The position numbers were made by a program, and so were the translations under genes. 64,000 nucleotides of DNA from Ahaetulla prasina (taxonomy: Eukaryota; Chordata; Lepidosauria; Squamata; Colubridae). Position 1 is the first letter of the stretch. Every line of letters starts with the position of its first letter. Shown in pieces: positions 1 to 18,547 of this stretch. The notes beneath the pieces are model-generated. The model was given only the letters and a program-made list of their open reading frames with translations. It searched no databases and had not been told where the DNA came from. The stretch covers positions 80,307,757 to 80,371,756 of the forward strand of contig NC_080546.1 of assembly GCF_028640845.1 (NCBI RefSeq). The letters are read 5' to 3'.

Positions 1-220
1 CCATCCAGCTGCTATGTTTACTAGAAATTTGTATCTGAAACTAGTGTCGGAATTTATGTCACTTTTGACTGTTTGTTTTTATGTTATGGTTTCCATCCAA
101 CTTTTGTTGATATTGATTTGTTACGAACATCACTTTGTAGTGCAAGACAATAAGAAAATCTAATTAGTTGTCATTTATTTTACCCAGATATTTTAAAACT
201 CTTAAGTCAAACTGTAAACC

Positions 221-466
221 CAGCTTTGTCTAGTGGTTAAGGCACCAGGCTAGAAAGCGGGAGACCATGAGTTCAAGTCCTGCCCTAGCCATAAAAGCCA
301 GTTTGGTGATGTTAGGCCACTCATTCTCTCTCTCAGCCCATCTCACTTCACTGGCTTGCTGTTGTGGGAAAATAGGAGGAACAGTATTGTGTCTGTTCAG
401 CGCCTTAAATTATTTGTAAAAATAATAAAAAGGGATATAAATAAATAGATAATAAAAATAGCCATG
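221..466 (+). mobile_element. tRNA-derived SINE
   Basis: tRNA-like head with A-box-like TAGTGGTTAAGGC and B-box-like GAGTTCAAGTCC, a body with the CACTCATTCTCTCTCTCAGCC motif, and a tail with AATAATAAAAAGGGATATAA. A common squamate SINE layout. Confidence 0.8.
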
Positions 467-469
467 GTA

Positions 470-1520
470 TTTAATCCAAATTGTGGGAAATCAGTGCCTT
501 TTAGTCCATGACATTCCTGCCTGGCAAGAAGAAATATATCTAGGCAACATAACCAACATACTGTGGTCCCACAAACATCCTATATATAAATAGATTAACA
601 TAATTCAGTGATGGGAAAACCAGAAATGCAGAATGATGGATGTGTTATATTATAAGAATCTAATTTTTGATATTTCCATGTCGTTTCAGGGTCTTTATAT
701 AGATCAGCTGTAATGATCCAAATAGTCCCAAATGTTCACATATTTAACAGGATTTTCCTCATTTAATGTATCAGACTATTTGTTTATTCCCTCCCCATGT
801 CCCCAATCAGCTTCTACAGTACATGAAAACTTGAATTCAATTTTGTAAGGATTTTGAAATATATTATTACTCAATGTACTTTATTTTGGGGTACAGTATG
901 TGAGTGTTTTATGGTTTCAAAGAGAAATATTTCTATTTTAATTTCCTAATAGAAAATAAAACTATTTTAAGATCTATGAATCTTTCACTAGGCTGACATT
1001 TACACGAAACTACTTCCCATTACATAAAGGGCAAAATTAGTTTTACTGCATTTTATGTTAAAAATATTTTGGAAAAGAAATAAATAGCTCAATAAAGGTT
1101 ACAAACTACAGCCTTTTTTTTAAGGCAGCATTTCTCATTACTTGGTTTTTTTTTAAAGAATTAGATGCTTGTAAATATTCGTAGTTTTACCTCTAGAAGA
1201 ATTTAAGTCCATATAAATTGATTTACATTTAGGTCAATTTTGCTCACAATATATGTATAAATCAAGATGTTTCTGAATATAATATGCTCCTCATAAAGAA
1301 ACATAAATCAACTGTTAATCATTATAGTTGATGTCCAGTTCATAATTTGCAAAGAAGCAAAACATTTTTCTTTCTTCATATGAAAATTTTAAAAAAATTG
1401 TTTCTATTTGAGGGAAAATGAGGAAACGGCTATATTTTTCTAAAATATCTGAGAACCCCTTTATAGATGCTTTTTTTTCTATATCTCTAGGTATATAAAC
1501 TTGTTGTATAAACTTGCTGA
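470..1520 (-). other. SPATA18 intron, no feature seen
   Basis: AT-rich sequence; I find no exon or recognisable repeat. Confidence 0.5.
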
Positions 1521-1539
1521 GAGCCAGTTTGGTGTAGTG

Positions 1540-1670
1540 CAGGGGTGTCCAAACTTGGTCCCTTTAAGACTTTTGGACTTCAACTCCCAGAGTTCCTCAG
1601 CCAGCTTTGCTGGCTGAGGGACTCTGGGAGTTGAAGTCCAAAAGTCTTAAAGGACCAAGTTTGACACCTA
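1540..1670. mobile_element. Palindromic hAT MITE
   Basis: CAGGGGTGTCC... is a near-perfect palindrome over its whole length. Eight-bp flanks GTGTAGTG/ATGTAGTT match at 6 of 8. Confidence 0.8.
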
Positions 1671-1683
1671 ATGTAGTTTAAAG

Positions 1684-1822
1684 CAAGGTCTCAACCTTGG
1701 CCACTTTAAGCCTTGTGGACTTCAACTCCCAGAATTCCTCAGCCAGCTTTGCAAAGCTGGCTGAGGAATTCTGGGAGTTGAAGTCCACAAGGCTTTAAAG
1801 TGGCCAAGGTTGGAGACCTTTG
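1684..1822. mobile_element. Palindromic hAT MITE
   Basis: Near-perfect palindrome, CAAGGTCTCAACC... to GGTTGGAGACCTTTG; flanks GTTTAAAG/CTTTAAAC share the central six bases. Confidence 0.8.
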
Positions 1823-2187
1823 CTTTAAACCACTGTGCTAGAAACTAGACAATCTTGAATTGTAACCCTACTTTAGTCATGAAACCAGCTGGATGACTTT
1901 GGGCTAGTCAGTCTCTCTCAGCCCTAGAAGGAAGGCAATGGCAAACCACTTCCAAAGATGTTGCCGAGAGAATTGTAGGGACTTGTCCAAAATGTCAACA
2001 GAAACCGAGAATGACTAGAAGACACATCACATCCCTACTAAATACCTTAACTTTCACAGTCAATGAAAACAGTTACATCAATTGTATAGTAAATACCTTG
2101 CATTGTACAATATGATCTACACATGCCAGTTTAGGTGAAGCAGCCTTTTTTCGTTTGGTGCTTTCCAGATTGATGGAGATGACAAAA

Positions 2188-2412
2188 AATGGAGGAGGAG
2201 GAGGAGGAGGAGGAGGAGGAGGAGGAGGAGGAGGAGGAGGAGGAGGAGGAGGAGGAGGAGGAGGAGGAGGAGGAGGAGGAGGAGAAGGAGGAGGAGAAGG
2301 AGGAGAAGCAGAAGTAGAAGAAGAAGAAGAAGAAGAAGAAGAAGAAGAAGAAGAAGAAGAAGAAGAAGAAGAAGAAGAAGAAGAAGAAGAAGAAGAAGAA
2401 GAAGAAGAAGAA
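2188..2412 (+). repeat. (GGA)n followed by (GAA)n
   Basis: About 95 bp of GGA units then about 105 bp of GAA units: a long purine-only run that ends at the start of a SINE. The Gly/Glu reading frame over it is not a gene. Confidence 0.97.
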
Positions 2413-3041
2413 AGATGGTTTGGTGTAGTAGTTAAGGTGCTGGATTAGAAATCAGGTAACTATGAATTCAAGTCCTGCCTTAGGTCTGAAAGTCGGCTGA
2501 ATGACTTTGAGCCAGTCATTCTCTCTGAGACCATCTCATCTATTGTGGTGGGGAAAATAGGAGGAAGGAGGAGTATTAAATACAGGTAATCCTTGACGTA
2601 CAACCATAACTGGAGCAGAGTTTGTTACTAAGTAAGTTGGTTGCTAAGAGAATCATGCTGGATTTTATGACTTTTTTGCCATGGTTTTTAAGAGAATCAT
2701 TGCAGATCTTAAGCAAATCAACCAGACGTTAAACAAACCTGGCTTTTCCCATTGACTTTGCAAAACATCTAGGAAGGTCGCAAATGGCGATCCCATGACC
2801 CTGTAATGCTGCAAGCGTCATAAATACATGCCAGTTGCCAAGCACCCAAATTTGGATCACGTGACTTTGGAGATGCTGCAATAGTCATAAGTTTGAGGAC
2901 CAGCTGAAACTCACTTTTTTCAGGGGTGTTGTATCTTCGCTGGCTAAATGAATGGTTGTAAGTCAAAGACTACCTGTATGTTTGCCATCTTGAGTTATTT
3001 AAAAAACCAATAAAGACAGGATTAAAAAATAAATAAAAAGC
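2413..3041 (+). mobile_element. tRNA-derived SINE split by a TA-type MITE
   Basis: Head and body at 2413-2580 (TGGTTTGGTGTAGTAGTTAA, GAATTCAAGTCC, GCCAGTCATTCTCTCTGAG), tail at 2979-3041 (GTTTGCCATCTTGAGTTATT). The insert at 2583-2976 interrupts it at a TA. Confidence 0.82.
2583..2976 (+). mobile_element. TA-flanked MITE (Tc1/mariner-like), clean copy
   Basis: Inverted termini CAGGTAATCC...GACTACCTG flanked by TA on both sides (2581-2582, 2977-2978). Removing it with one TA restores an ordinary SINE, which proves the insertion site. No coding capacity. Confidence 0.85.
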
Positions 3042-3196
3042 ACCAGAATTCCCAGGTACTAGCCATGCCAGCTGAAAAATGTGTCCCATTATACCTGGAA
3101 GTCTTCTGCTTGTAAATAACTGCAAAGTTATTTGCATATAACAGGATTCAATATTTTAAACTTATAGAACAAAAAAAAGGGTTTTTTTTTTCCTAC

Positions 3197-11419
<8,223 letters not shown>

Positions 11420-11812
11420 GCCTGCCGGAGATGGCGACAGATAGAGCGAAGGGAGAGTCAAGGCTAGCGGGGCTTCTAAAGAAAGGGCGTCTTTTCCAAC
11501 CAAGCGACGGGTAATTTCTTCCTTTTTGGGGCTTTTGCTTTTCTCGGCACCCAACGAGGAGACGTATTTAACTGAGGGTGGCCTCCCATCCATTCACCCA
11601 CCCACCCACATCCACCCATCCAAGATATAAAAAGTCTACACACCTGTTAAAATGAAACTGCTTTGAGATGTAGAAAAATCAGACCAAGCTAAATCACTTC
11701 AAATTCTTTCCCGCTTTTAATATAACATATAAGGCATACAATACAATTGGGGAAAAAAAAAAAACCCTGAAATATTTTGGGGGAGGGGGAAATAAAAATA
11801 AAAATAGTTAAC

Positions 11813-12105
11813 ATAACATAACATATAACATAACATCAGAGTTGGAAGGGACCTTGGAGGCCTTCTAGTCCAACCCCCTGCCCAGGCAGGAAACCCTACA
11901 CCATCTCAGTCAGATGGTTATCCAACATTTTCTTAAAAATTTCCAGTGTTGGAGCATTCACAACTTCTGAAGGCAAGTCGTTCCACTTATTAATTGTTCT
12001 AACTATCAGGAAATTTCTCCTTAGTTCTAAGTTGCTTCTTTCTTTGATCAGTTTCCAGTTGCATAAGTGTGCACAGTCTCTTATAAGTAGGGATGTGACT
12101 GTGGT
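11813..12105 (-). mobile_element. CR1 LINE 3' end (duplicated block, copy A)
   Basis: The minus strand encodes the CR1 ORF2 C-terminus (LRRNFLIVRTINKWNDLPSE, APTLEIFKKMLDNHL) followed by the CR1 3' end and an AACAT repeat tail. Confidence 0.88.
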
Positions 12106-12399
12106 CAGAATTAACGGAATATTCAAAATGATTTTAAATAATAGTCAATCAACATCTGCCATCAATTAAAGTGACCCTGATCAAGCCCATATAAAGTTCA
12201 GCTATTTTTCTGATATTCACTCAGCTGCCTCTTACGGCAAAAACCATGATCTGCAAAGAACTTAAAACATTGTTGGAAGGTATCAGTCAGACGAGGGATA
12301 CAAAACAATTTCCAAGGCACGTAATATACCATGGAACAGAGTGAAGTCATCCACGAGTGGAGAAGATATGACACAACATTGACATTACCAAGAACTAGA

Positions 12400-12769
12400 T
12401 GTCAGGGTTCCAGAAAAACCTCTTCTGCATAAAAAAAACTCAGAAGCCATTGTCTTTCAGAGTTCTTTACTAGCATAAGGAAACTGGCACACGATGAGTG
12501 AAATTCCAAAACTGAACTTCTGGATTCTTTTCCCAGTTATACAAACCCCAAGAGTCCCACCCCCCTAACCCCTGTGCTGGTCACATGGTCCCACGTTCTC
12601 CCAGTTCATTCGAATATCTTCTCGCCACTCCTCCTGCCGAAGTGAACACCATCCGACCCTGACCGCTTGAAGAATGTTACCATACCCCTCAACTCCCCTT
12701 CTTCCCCTCAGGGAAAAAATGTGGCAGCGTCTGGAACCCTAAGGCCTAGTATGGGTTCCAGGCCTGACA
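12400..12769. mobile_element. Solo LTR in duplicated block, copy A
   Basis: TGTCAGG...CCTGACA termini with 5-bp target duplication CTAGA at 12395-12399 and 12770-12774. The internal region is absent. Confidence 0.82.
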
Positions 12770-12814
12770 CTAGATGTGCCTCCAAAACTGTTGAAACAAA
12801 CAAGAGAACTGGTC

Positions 12815-12955
12815 CAAATCTGGGTGTGGTATAGCTTGGTGGGCGTGGCTTGGTGGGCATAGCAGGGGAAGGATACTGCAAAATCTGCATTCTCACCCCA
12901 CTCCAGGGGAAGGATACTGCAAAATCCCCATTCCCACCCCACTCTGGGGCCAGAG
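12815..12955. mobile_element. hAT-type MITE left part, interrupted by L2
   Basis: CTTGGTGGGCGTGGCTTGG and the GAAGGATACTGCAAAAT repeats identify the GGTGAAAT family; an L2 follows at 12956. Copy B of the block has the left part at about 15110-15240 and the right end at about 15866-15940 (GGTTCTCCAGAACCTGTCAG type). Confidence 0.7.
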
Positions 12956-13520
12956 TTATTATTTTATTTTATTTATTTTATTTTTCATATTTTTATACCG
13001 CCCTATCTCCCTAGGGACTCAGGGCGGTTCACAACCAGATAAAAACATACATATAAATACAAATAAAACATCCATTAAAAAACTTATTATAATTGGTCGA
13101 ATAATTAAAATAATTAAAATAAAAATAATAATAAAAATAATAAAATCCCCATTAAAACCAATTTGAATTTAAAATCTAGTCCAGTCCTGCGCAAATAAAT
13201 AGATGTGTCTTAAGCTCGCGGCGAAAGGTTCGGAGGTCGGGAAGTTGGCGAAGTCCTGGGGGAAGCTCGTTCCAGAGGGTGGGAGCCCCCACAGAGAAGG
13301 CCCTTCCCCTGGGTGTCGCCAGCCGGCACTGTCTGGCCGACGGCACCCTGAGGAGTCCCTCTCTGTGAGAGCGCACGGGTCGGTGAGAGGTATTTGGTAG
13401 CAGCAGACGGTCCCGTAAGTATCCTGGCCCTATGCCATGGAGCGCTTTGAAGTTAGTCACCAAAACCTTGAAGCGCACCCGGAAGACCACAGGTAGCCAG
13501 TGCAGTCTGCGCAGGAGACC
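12956..13520 (-). mobile_element. L2-type LINE 3' end, 5'-truncated
   Basis: Minus-strand copy with an ATTTT-rich tail, a 3' UTR containing the gggcggt/accgccct motif, and the intact ORF2 C-terminus ([34 protein letters not shown], then CAGLD and stop). It is the same family as the copy at 44.4-46.4 kb. It is inserted in a hAT-type MITE whose left part lies at about 12815-12955. Confidence 0.85.
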
Positions 13521-13737
13521 GAGGCGCTTCCCGCTTTCCAAAGAAGCTAGCCGCCCGCGAAGGATACGGACGCGCGTGTGACTCTTCTTGCGCATAGTTC
13601 TAATGATTCAGGAATTCGGGCTCCTTTTTCAAAACGATGCATTGATTTTCAGATCACAAGATGAAAATCTGTGCATTACATGGAAGTGGAAAAATGAACC
13701 CACTTTTTGTTCTGATTAATCTCCTCTACATCTTGAA

Positions 13738-13970
13738 AGTATCCATCCACCCATTCACCCACCCACCCACATCCACCCATTCACCCACCCACCCACCCAC
13801 ATCCACCCATTCACCCACCCACCCACCCACCCACATCCACCCATTCACCCACCCACCCACATCCACCCATTCACCCACCCACATCCACCCATTCACCCAC
13901 CCACATCCACCCATTCACCCACCCACATCCACCCATTCACCCACCCACCCACATCCACCCATCCAAGATA
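13738..13970. repeat. CCCA-rich minisatellite
   Basis: About ten irregular units of the form CATCCACCCATTCACCCACC with variable CCCA counts, at the junction between the two duplicated blocks. The open frames across it, rich in His/Pro/Thr or Gly/Trp/Val, are artefacts. Confidence 0.9.
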
Positions 13971-14137
13971 TAAAAAGTCTACACACCTGTTAAAATGAAA
14001 CTGCTTTGAGATGTAGAAAAATCAGACCAAGCTAAATCACTTCAAATTCTTTCCCGCTTTTAATATAACATATAAGGCATACAATACAATTGGGGAAAAA
14101 AAAAAAACCCTGAAATATTTTGGGAGGAAATAAAAAT

Positions 14138-14418
14138 AGTTAACATAACATCAGAGTTGGAAGGGACCTTGGAGGCCTTCTAGTCCAACCCCCTGCCCAG
14201 GCAGGAAACCCTACACCATCTCAGTCAGATGGTTATCCAACATTTTCTTAAAAATTTCCAGTGTTGGAGCATTCACAACTTCTGAAGGCAAGTCGTTCCA
14301 CTTATTAATTGTTCTAACTATCAGGAAATTTCTCCTTAGTTCTAAGTTGCTTCTTTCTTTGATCAGTTTCCAGTTGCATAAGTGTGCACAGTCTCTTATA
14401 AGTAGGGATGTGACTGTG
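14138..14418 (-). mobile_element. CR1 LINE 3' end (duplicated block, copy B)
   Basis: Near-identical copy of 11813-12105, present because the host block is duplicated. Confidence 0.88.
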
Positions 14419-14712
14419 GTCAGAATTAACGGAATATTCAAAATGATTTTAAATAATAGTCAATCAACATCTGCCATCAATTAAAGTGACCCTGATCAAG
14501 CCCATATAAAGTTCAGCTATTTTTCTGATATTGACTCAGCTGCCTCTTACGGCAAAAACCATGATCTGCAAAGAACTTAAAACATTGTTGGAAGGTATCA
14601 GTCAGACGAGGATACAAAACAATTTCCAAGGCACGTAATATACCATGGAACAGAGTGAAGTCATCCACAGTGGAGAAGATATGACACAACATTGACATTA
14701 CCAAGAACTAGA

Positions 14713-15072
14713 TGTCAGGGTTCCAGAAAACCTCTTCTGCATAAAAAACTCAGAAGCCATTGTCTTTCAGAGTTCTTTACTAGCATAAGGAAACTGGCAC
14801 GATGAGTGAAATTCCAAAACTGAACTTCCGGATTCTTTTCCCAGTTATACAAACCCCAAGAGTCCCAGCCCCCTTACCCCTGTGCTGGTCACATGGTCCC
14901 ACGTTCTCCCAGTTCATTCGAATATCTTCTCGCCACTCCTCCTGCCGAAGTGAACATCATCCGACCTTGACCGCTTGAAGAATGTTACCATACCCTCAAC
15001 CCCCTTCTTCCCTCAGGAAAAATGTGGCAGCGTCTGGAACCCTAAGGCCTAGTATGGGTTCCAGGCCTGACA
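14713..15072. mobile_element. Solo LTR in duplicated block, copy B
   Basis: Same LTR and same CTAGA duplications (14708-14712, 15073-15077) as copy A, so the LTR was present before the block duplicated. Confidence 0.82.
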
Positions 15073-15239
15073 CTAGATGTGCCTCAAAACTGTTGAAACA
15101 AACAAGAGAACTGGTCCAAATCTGGGTGTGGTATAGCTTGGTGGGCGTGGCTTGGTGGGCGTGGCTTGGTGGGCATAGCAGGGAAGGATACTGCAAAATC
15201 TGCATTCTCACCCCACTCCAGGGAAGGATACTGCAAAAT

Positions 15240-15865
15240 CCCCATTAAAACCAATTTGAATTTAAAATCTAGTCCAGTCCTGCGCAAATAAATAGATGTG
15301 TCTTAAGCTCACGGCGAAAGGTTGGAGACTGGACGATAATTACCTAAAACAGCCGGGTCCAGGGAAGGCTTCTTGAGGAGGGGCCTCACCACCGCCTCTT
15401 TCAAGGCGGCCGGAAAGACCCCCTCCACCAAAGAAGCATTCGTGATCTCCTGGAGCCAGCCTCGTGTCACCTCCTGAGTGGCCAGTACCAACCAGGAGGG
15501 GCACGGGTCCAGTAAACACGTGGTGGCGTTCAGCCTACCCAGCAACCTGTCCATGTCCTCAGGAGCCACAGGGTCAAACTCATCCCAAACAATCTCAACA
15601 AGACCGCCCTCCGACGTCTCACCCGGATCTACCCAATTTTGGTCCAGACCGTCCCGAAGCTGAACGATTTTATCGTATAGATAACCACTAAACTCCTCAG
15701 CTCGTTCCTGCAACGGGTCATCCCGCTCCCCCTGTTGAAGGAGGGAACGAGTCACCCGAAACAGGGCGGCCGGGCGGTTATCTGCCGACGCAATGAGGGA
15801 GGAGATGTAGCAACGTCTCGCTTCCCTCAGTGCCACTAGGTAGTGTCCGATCAGCCTCCAAACAA
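15240..15865 (-). mobile_element. L2-type LINE with large internal deletion
   Basis: On the minus strand the segment encodes [20 protein letters not shown] through [11 protein letters not shown] and then jumps straight to the last codons before the ORF2 stop and to the 3' UTR. The RT catalytic core and C-terminus, about 1.2 kb, are gone. The join lies at a short shared motif (aacctt/aaccttt). Confidence 0.85.
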
Positions 15866-15974
15866 TTCTCCAAACTATTCAAAATTTCCGCTACCAGTTC
15901 TCCAGAACCTGTCAGAACCCGCTTGATTTCACCTCTAGGCTGGAGCCTAAAACATGAAATAGTTGCAGGAATTG

Positions 15975-16129
15975 GAAATGTCTAGTGTCATGAAAAGAAG
16001 GACTAGGGGTGACATGACAGCTGTGTTTTCAAAAACAGACTGGACAATCATTTATTTGAAATAATATAGGGTCTCCTTCTCAAGCAGGGGGTTGGACTAG
16101 AAGACCTCTGTGGTCCCTTTCAACTCTAT
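15975..16129 (+). mobile_element. CR1 LINE 3' fragment
   Basis: Plus-strand CR1 3' end (GGGTTGGACTAGAAGACCTC motif). The TA-type MITE at 16132 lies in its tail. Confidence 0.7.
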
Positions 16130-16131
16130 TA

Positions 16132-16491
16132 CAGTTAGTCCTCGACTTACAACAGTTCACTTAATGACCGTTGACTGAAAAAAGTGTCTTAAGGACAGTT
16201 TTTCACAGTTACGACCTTTGCAGCATCCCATCATCACGTGATCAAAATTCAGATGCTTGGCACTGGTTCATACTTATGACCATTGCTGTGTTCCAAGGTC
16301 AAATGATCCCCTTTTGCAACCTTCTGACGAGCAAAGTCAATGTGGAAGTCAGATTCACTTATCCACTGCAGTGTTTCACTTAACATCTGGTCAAGAAAGG
16401 TCATAGAATGAGGCAAAACTCACTGAACAGTTGTCTCGCTGAACAGCAGAAATGCTGGACTCCATTGTGGTCGTAGACCAAGGACTACCTG
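16132..16491. mobile_element. TA-flanked MITE
   Basis: CAGTTAGTCCTCGACTTAC to AAGGACTACCTG with TA at both sides. Confidence 0.83.
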
Positions 16492-16671
16492 TAGAGGGAC
16501 TATGAAAAAGAACGGACAATTTTACTGTGTCCCAGGGTCATGTTATCTTCTTTTGCTACCTTCAAACAAGCAAAGTCAATGTGGAATGTATACATCCAAA
16601 CTAGACTGTGTTGTTTCCCCGTGTCATATATGTGGGTACATGCATAATTTTGTATTTATTTATTTGTCATT

Positions 16672-17612
16672 TATTTATTTTATTTATTTATTTATTTATT
16701 TTATTAAATTTCTATATCGCCCTTCTCCTGAAGGACTCTGGGCGGTTTACAGCCAACTTAAAACAATATTCATAAATAAAGTTAAAAACGCTATAAAAAT
16801 CTAATTCAATTTTGGCAAACTGGTTACCACCTTTAAAGCGCTCCATGGCTTAGGACCAGGCTACTTACGGGACCGCCTACTGCTGCCGTTTGCCTCCCAC
16901 TGACCCGTGCGCTCTCACAGAGAGGGACTCCTCAGGGTGCCGTCAGCCAAAAAATGTCGGCTGGTGGCCCCAGGGGAAGGGCCTTCTCTGTGGGGGCTCC
17001 TACCCTCTGGAACGAACTTCCCCCTGGACTTCGACAACTTCCTGACCTTCGGACCTTCCCCTGCGAGCTGAAAACGTACCTATTTTTCCGCGCAGGACTG
17101 GCATAGAATTTTTAGATTTTATTATTGGGTTTTTAATTTTAATTGGGTTTTATGGTTTTAAATGTATCTTAATTTGGGGGCAAATTTGAATAAGTTTTTT
17201 AATTATTGTTTTACTTGTATTGTGTTTATTTATTGTCCTTTTACTTGGCTGTTAACCGCCCTGAGTCCTTCGGGAGAAGGGCGGTATACAAATTAAATTA
17301 TTATTATTATTATTAAACGTTAAAACTAATTAAAACAACAATAAAACCCTGACTAAAAACCATTAACACATTAGGCCAGCCCTGTGCGGTGAAACAAAAG
17401 AATCTTGAGCTCCCGTCGGAAGGTCTGGAGGTCGGGAAGTGATCGTAACCCCGGAGGAAGCTCATTCCAGAGGGTAGGTGCCCCCACAGAGAAGGCTCTC
17501 CCCGTGGGGGTTGCCAGCCAGCATTGTTTGGCAGACGGCACCCTGAGGAGACCCTCCCTGTGGGAGCGCACAGGTCAGTGGGAGGCTATCGGTGGCAGCA
17601 GGCGGTCATGTT
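16672..17612 (-). mobile_element. L2-type LINE 3' piece, split by another L2
   Basis: The minus-strand 3' UTR end is at about 16672-16815 and its ORF2 C-terminus ([27 protein letters not shown]) at about 17325-17612. A plus-strand L2 copy lies between them, so the younger element entered the older one. Confidence 0.8.
16816..17324 (+). mobile_element. L2-type LINE 3' end inserted in an older L2
   Basis: Plus-strand ORF2 C-terminal remnant ([13 protein letters not shown] and a broken version of [13 protein letters not shown]), 3' UTR with the accgccctgag and gggcggtata motifs, and an ATT-repeat tail. Exact ends are approximate. Confidence 0.8.
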
Positions 17613-17684
17613 TATATTACAGGTGGAGACCCTTTGGAAGTTGCAACGGATCAAGTATGGACAAAGTGGTGCGATTGGTTAGAG

Positions 17685-17799
17685 CAGGGGTCTCCAGCCT
17701 TGTCAACTTTAAGACTTGTGGACTTCAACTCCCAGAATTCGTCAGCCAGCTGAAGTTGTAGTCCACAAGTCTTAAAGTTGACAAGGTTGGAGACCCCTG
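17685..17799. mobile_element. Palindromic hAT MITE
   Basis: CAGGGGTCTCC...GGAGACCCCTG with 8-bp flanks GGTTAGAG/GGTCAGAG. Confidence 0.85.
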
Positions 17800-18095
17800 G
17801 GTCAGAGAATAGGAAAAGTAAATATGAATAAATGATGGAGAAGAGAATGTGACAAATGTATAAAATATTGTAAATGAATAAAACTAGATATAAAGGGATG
17901 CTAAAGATAAGAAGAGGGGGGGGGAAGGGGAATATATAAAGTAGAAAGTATGTGGAACGAAACTGACATGTAAAAAGAAAACACATGCGTTATGTATGTT
18001 TGTATTGTGTTGTAAAATCAATAAAAAACTTTTTTTTTAAAAAAAAGGGAAAGTTGTATGCAACGTAATGTCATTTTGATGTACGCGGATTAGTG

Positions 18096-18224
18096 CAGAG
18101 GTCTCCAACCTTAGCAACTTTAAGCCTGGAGGACTTCAACTCCCAGAATTCCCCAGCCAGCAAAGCTGGCTGGGGAATTCTGGAAGTCCTCCAGGCTTAA
18201 ATTTGCCAAGGTTGGAGACCCCTG
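18096..18224. mobile_element. Palindromic hAT MITE, perfect TSD
   Basis: CAGAGGTCTCC...GGAGACCCCTG with identical 8-bp target duplications GATTAGTG at 18088-18095 and 18225-18232. Confidence 0.9.
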
Positions 18225-18344
18225 GATTAGTGTACATTCAAAGTGACAATAAAGTATTCTATTCCCATTCCTAAGAATTAAGTATAAAAATTAGGATCCT
18301 ATCAAAAATGTATAGGATAAAAACACTATAAAAATTAAATAATA

Positions 18345-18500
18345 AATAATAAAAAAAATTTATTTGGCCAACTGTGATTGGATACACAAGTAATTTGTTT
18401 TGGTGCAGATGCTCTCAGTGTACATAAAAGAAAAGATACCTTCATCAAGGTACAACACTTACAACACTTAGTGATGGCCATAGGGTACAAATTTAACGCT
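18345..18500 (-). mobile_element. L3/Snake1-type LINE 3' fragment
   Basis: Minus-strand fragment with the conserved 3' terminal motif (TTTATTTGGCCAACTGTGAT and the upstream GTGTACATAAAAGAAAAG). Confidence 0.8.
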
Positions 18501-18547
18501 TAGTATTAATTGTTAATTATTATAATAATATTTTTTTTTATTCTGTT

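Larger units (their letters stand above)
1521..2030 (+). mobile_element. tRNA-derived SINE split by two MITEs
   Basis: The SINE head (GAGCCAGTTTGGTGTAGTG) is separated from its body (TGTGCTAGAAACTAGACAAT, TGACTTTGGGCTAGTCAGTC, GGCAATGGCAAACCACTTCC) by two palindromic hAT MITEs at 1540-1670 and 1684-1822. Confidence 0.75.
11588..13229. repeat. Tandem duplication upstream of SPATA18, copy A
   Basis: Matches 13929-15325 at very high identity, including a CR1 end, a solo LTR with its target duplications, a MITE and an L2 3' end. Differences are mostly single-base length changes in homopolymers. Copy A keeps about 215 bp (12940-13154) missing from copy B. Confidence 0.92.
13929..15325. repeat. 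Tandem duplication upstream of SPATA18, copy B
   Basis: Second copy of 11588-13229. A 12-bp AAAATCCCCATT is shared at both ends of the stretch missing here. The block starts in a CCCA-rich minisatellite also present at the start of copy A. Confidence 0.92.

Noticed and set aside
2155..2448. Open frame of Gly and Glu runs
   Set aside because: It translates the (GGA)n/(GAA)n microsatellite and runs into a SINE.
1..3180. Further SPATA18 exons at the left end
   Set aside because: I looked for the coiled-coil exons on the minus strand and found no segment with splice sites and a matching frame.
13738..13970. Spaced repeats reminiscent of an array with spacers
   Set aside because: Units vary only in CCCA number and there are no unique spacers; it is a minisatellite, and the organism is a vertebrate.
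13661..13993. His/Pro/Thr-repeat open frame that looks like a repeat protein
   Set aside because: Translation of a CCCA-rich minisatellite.
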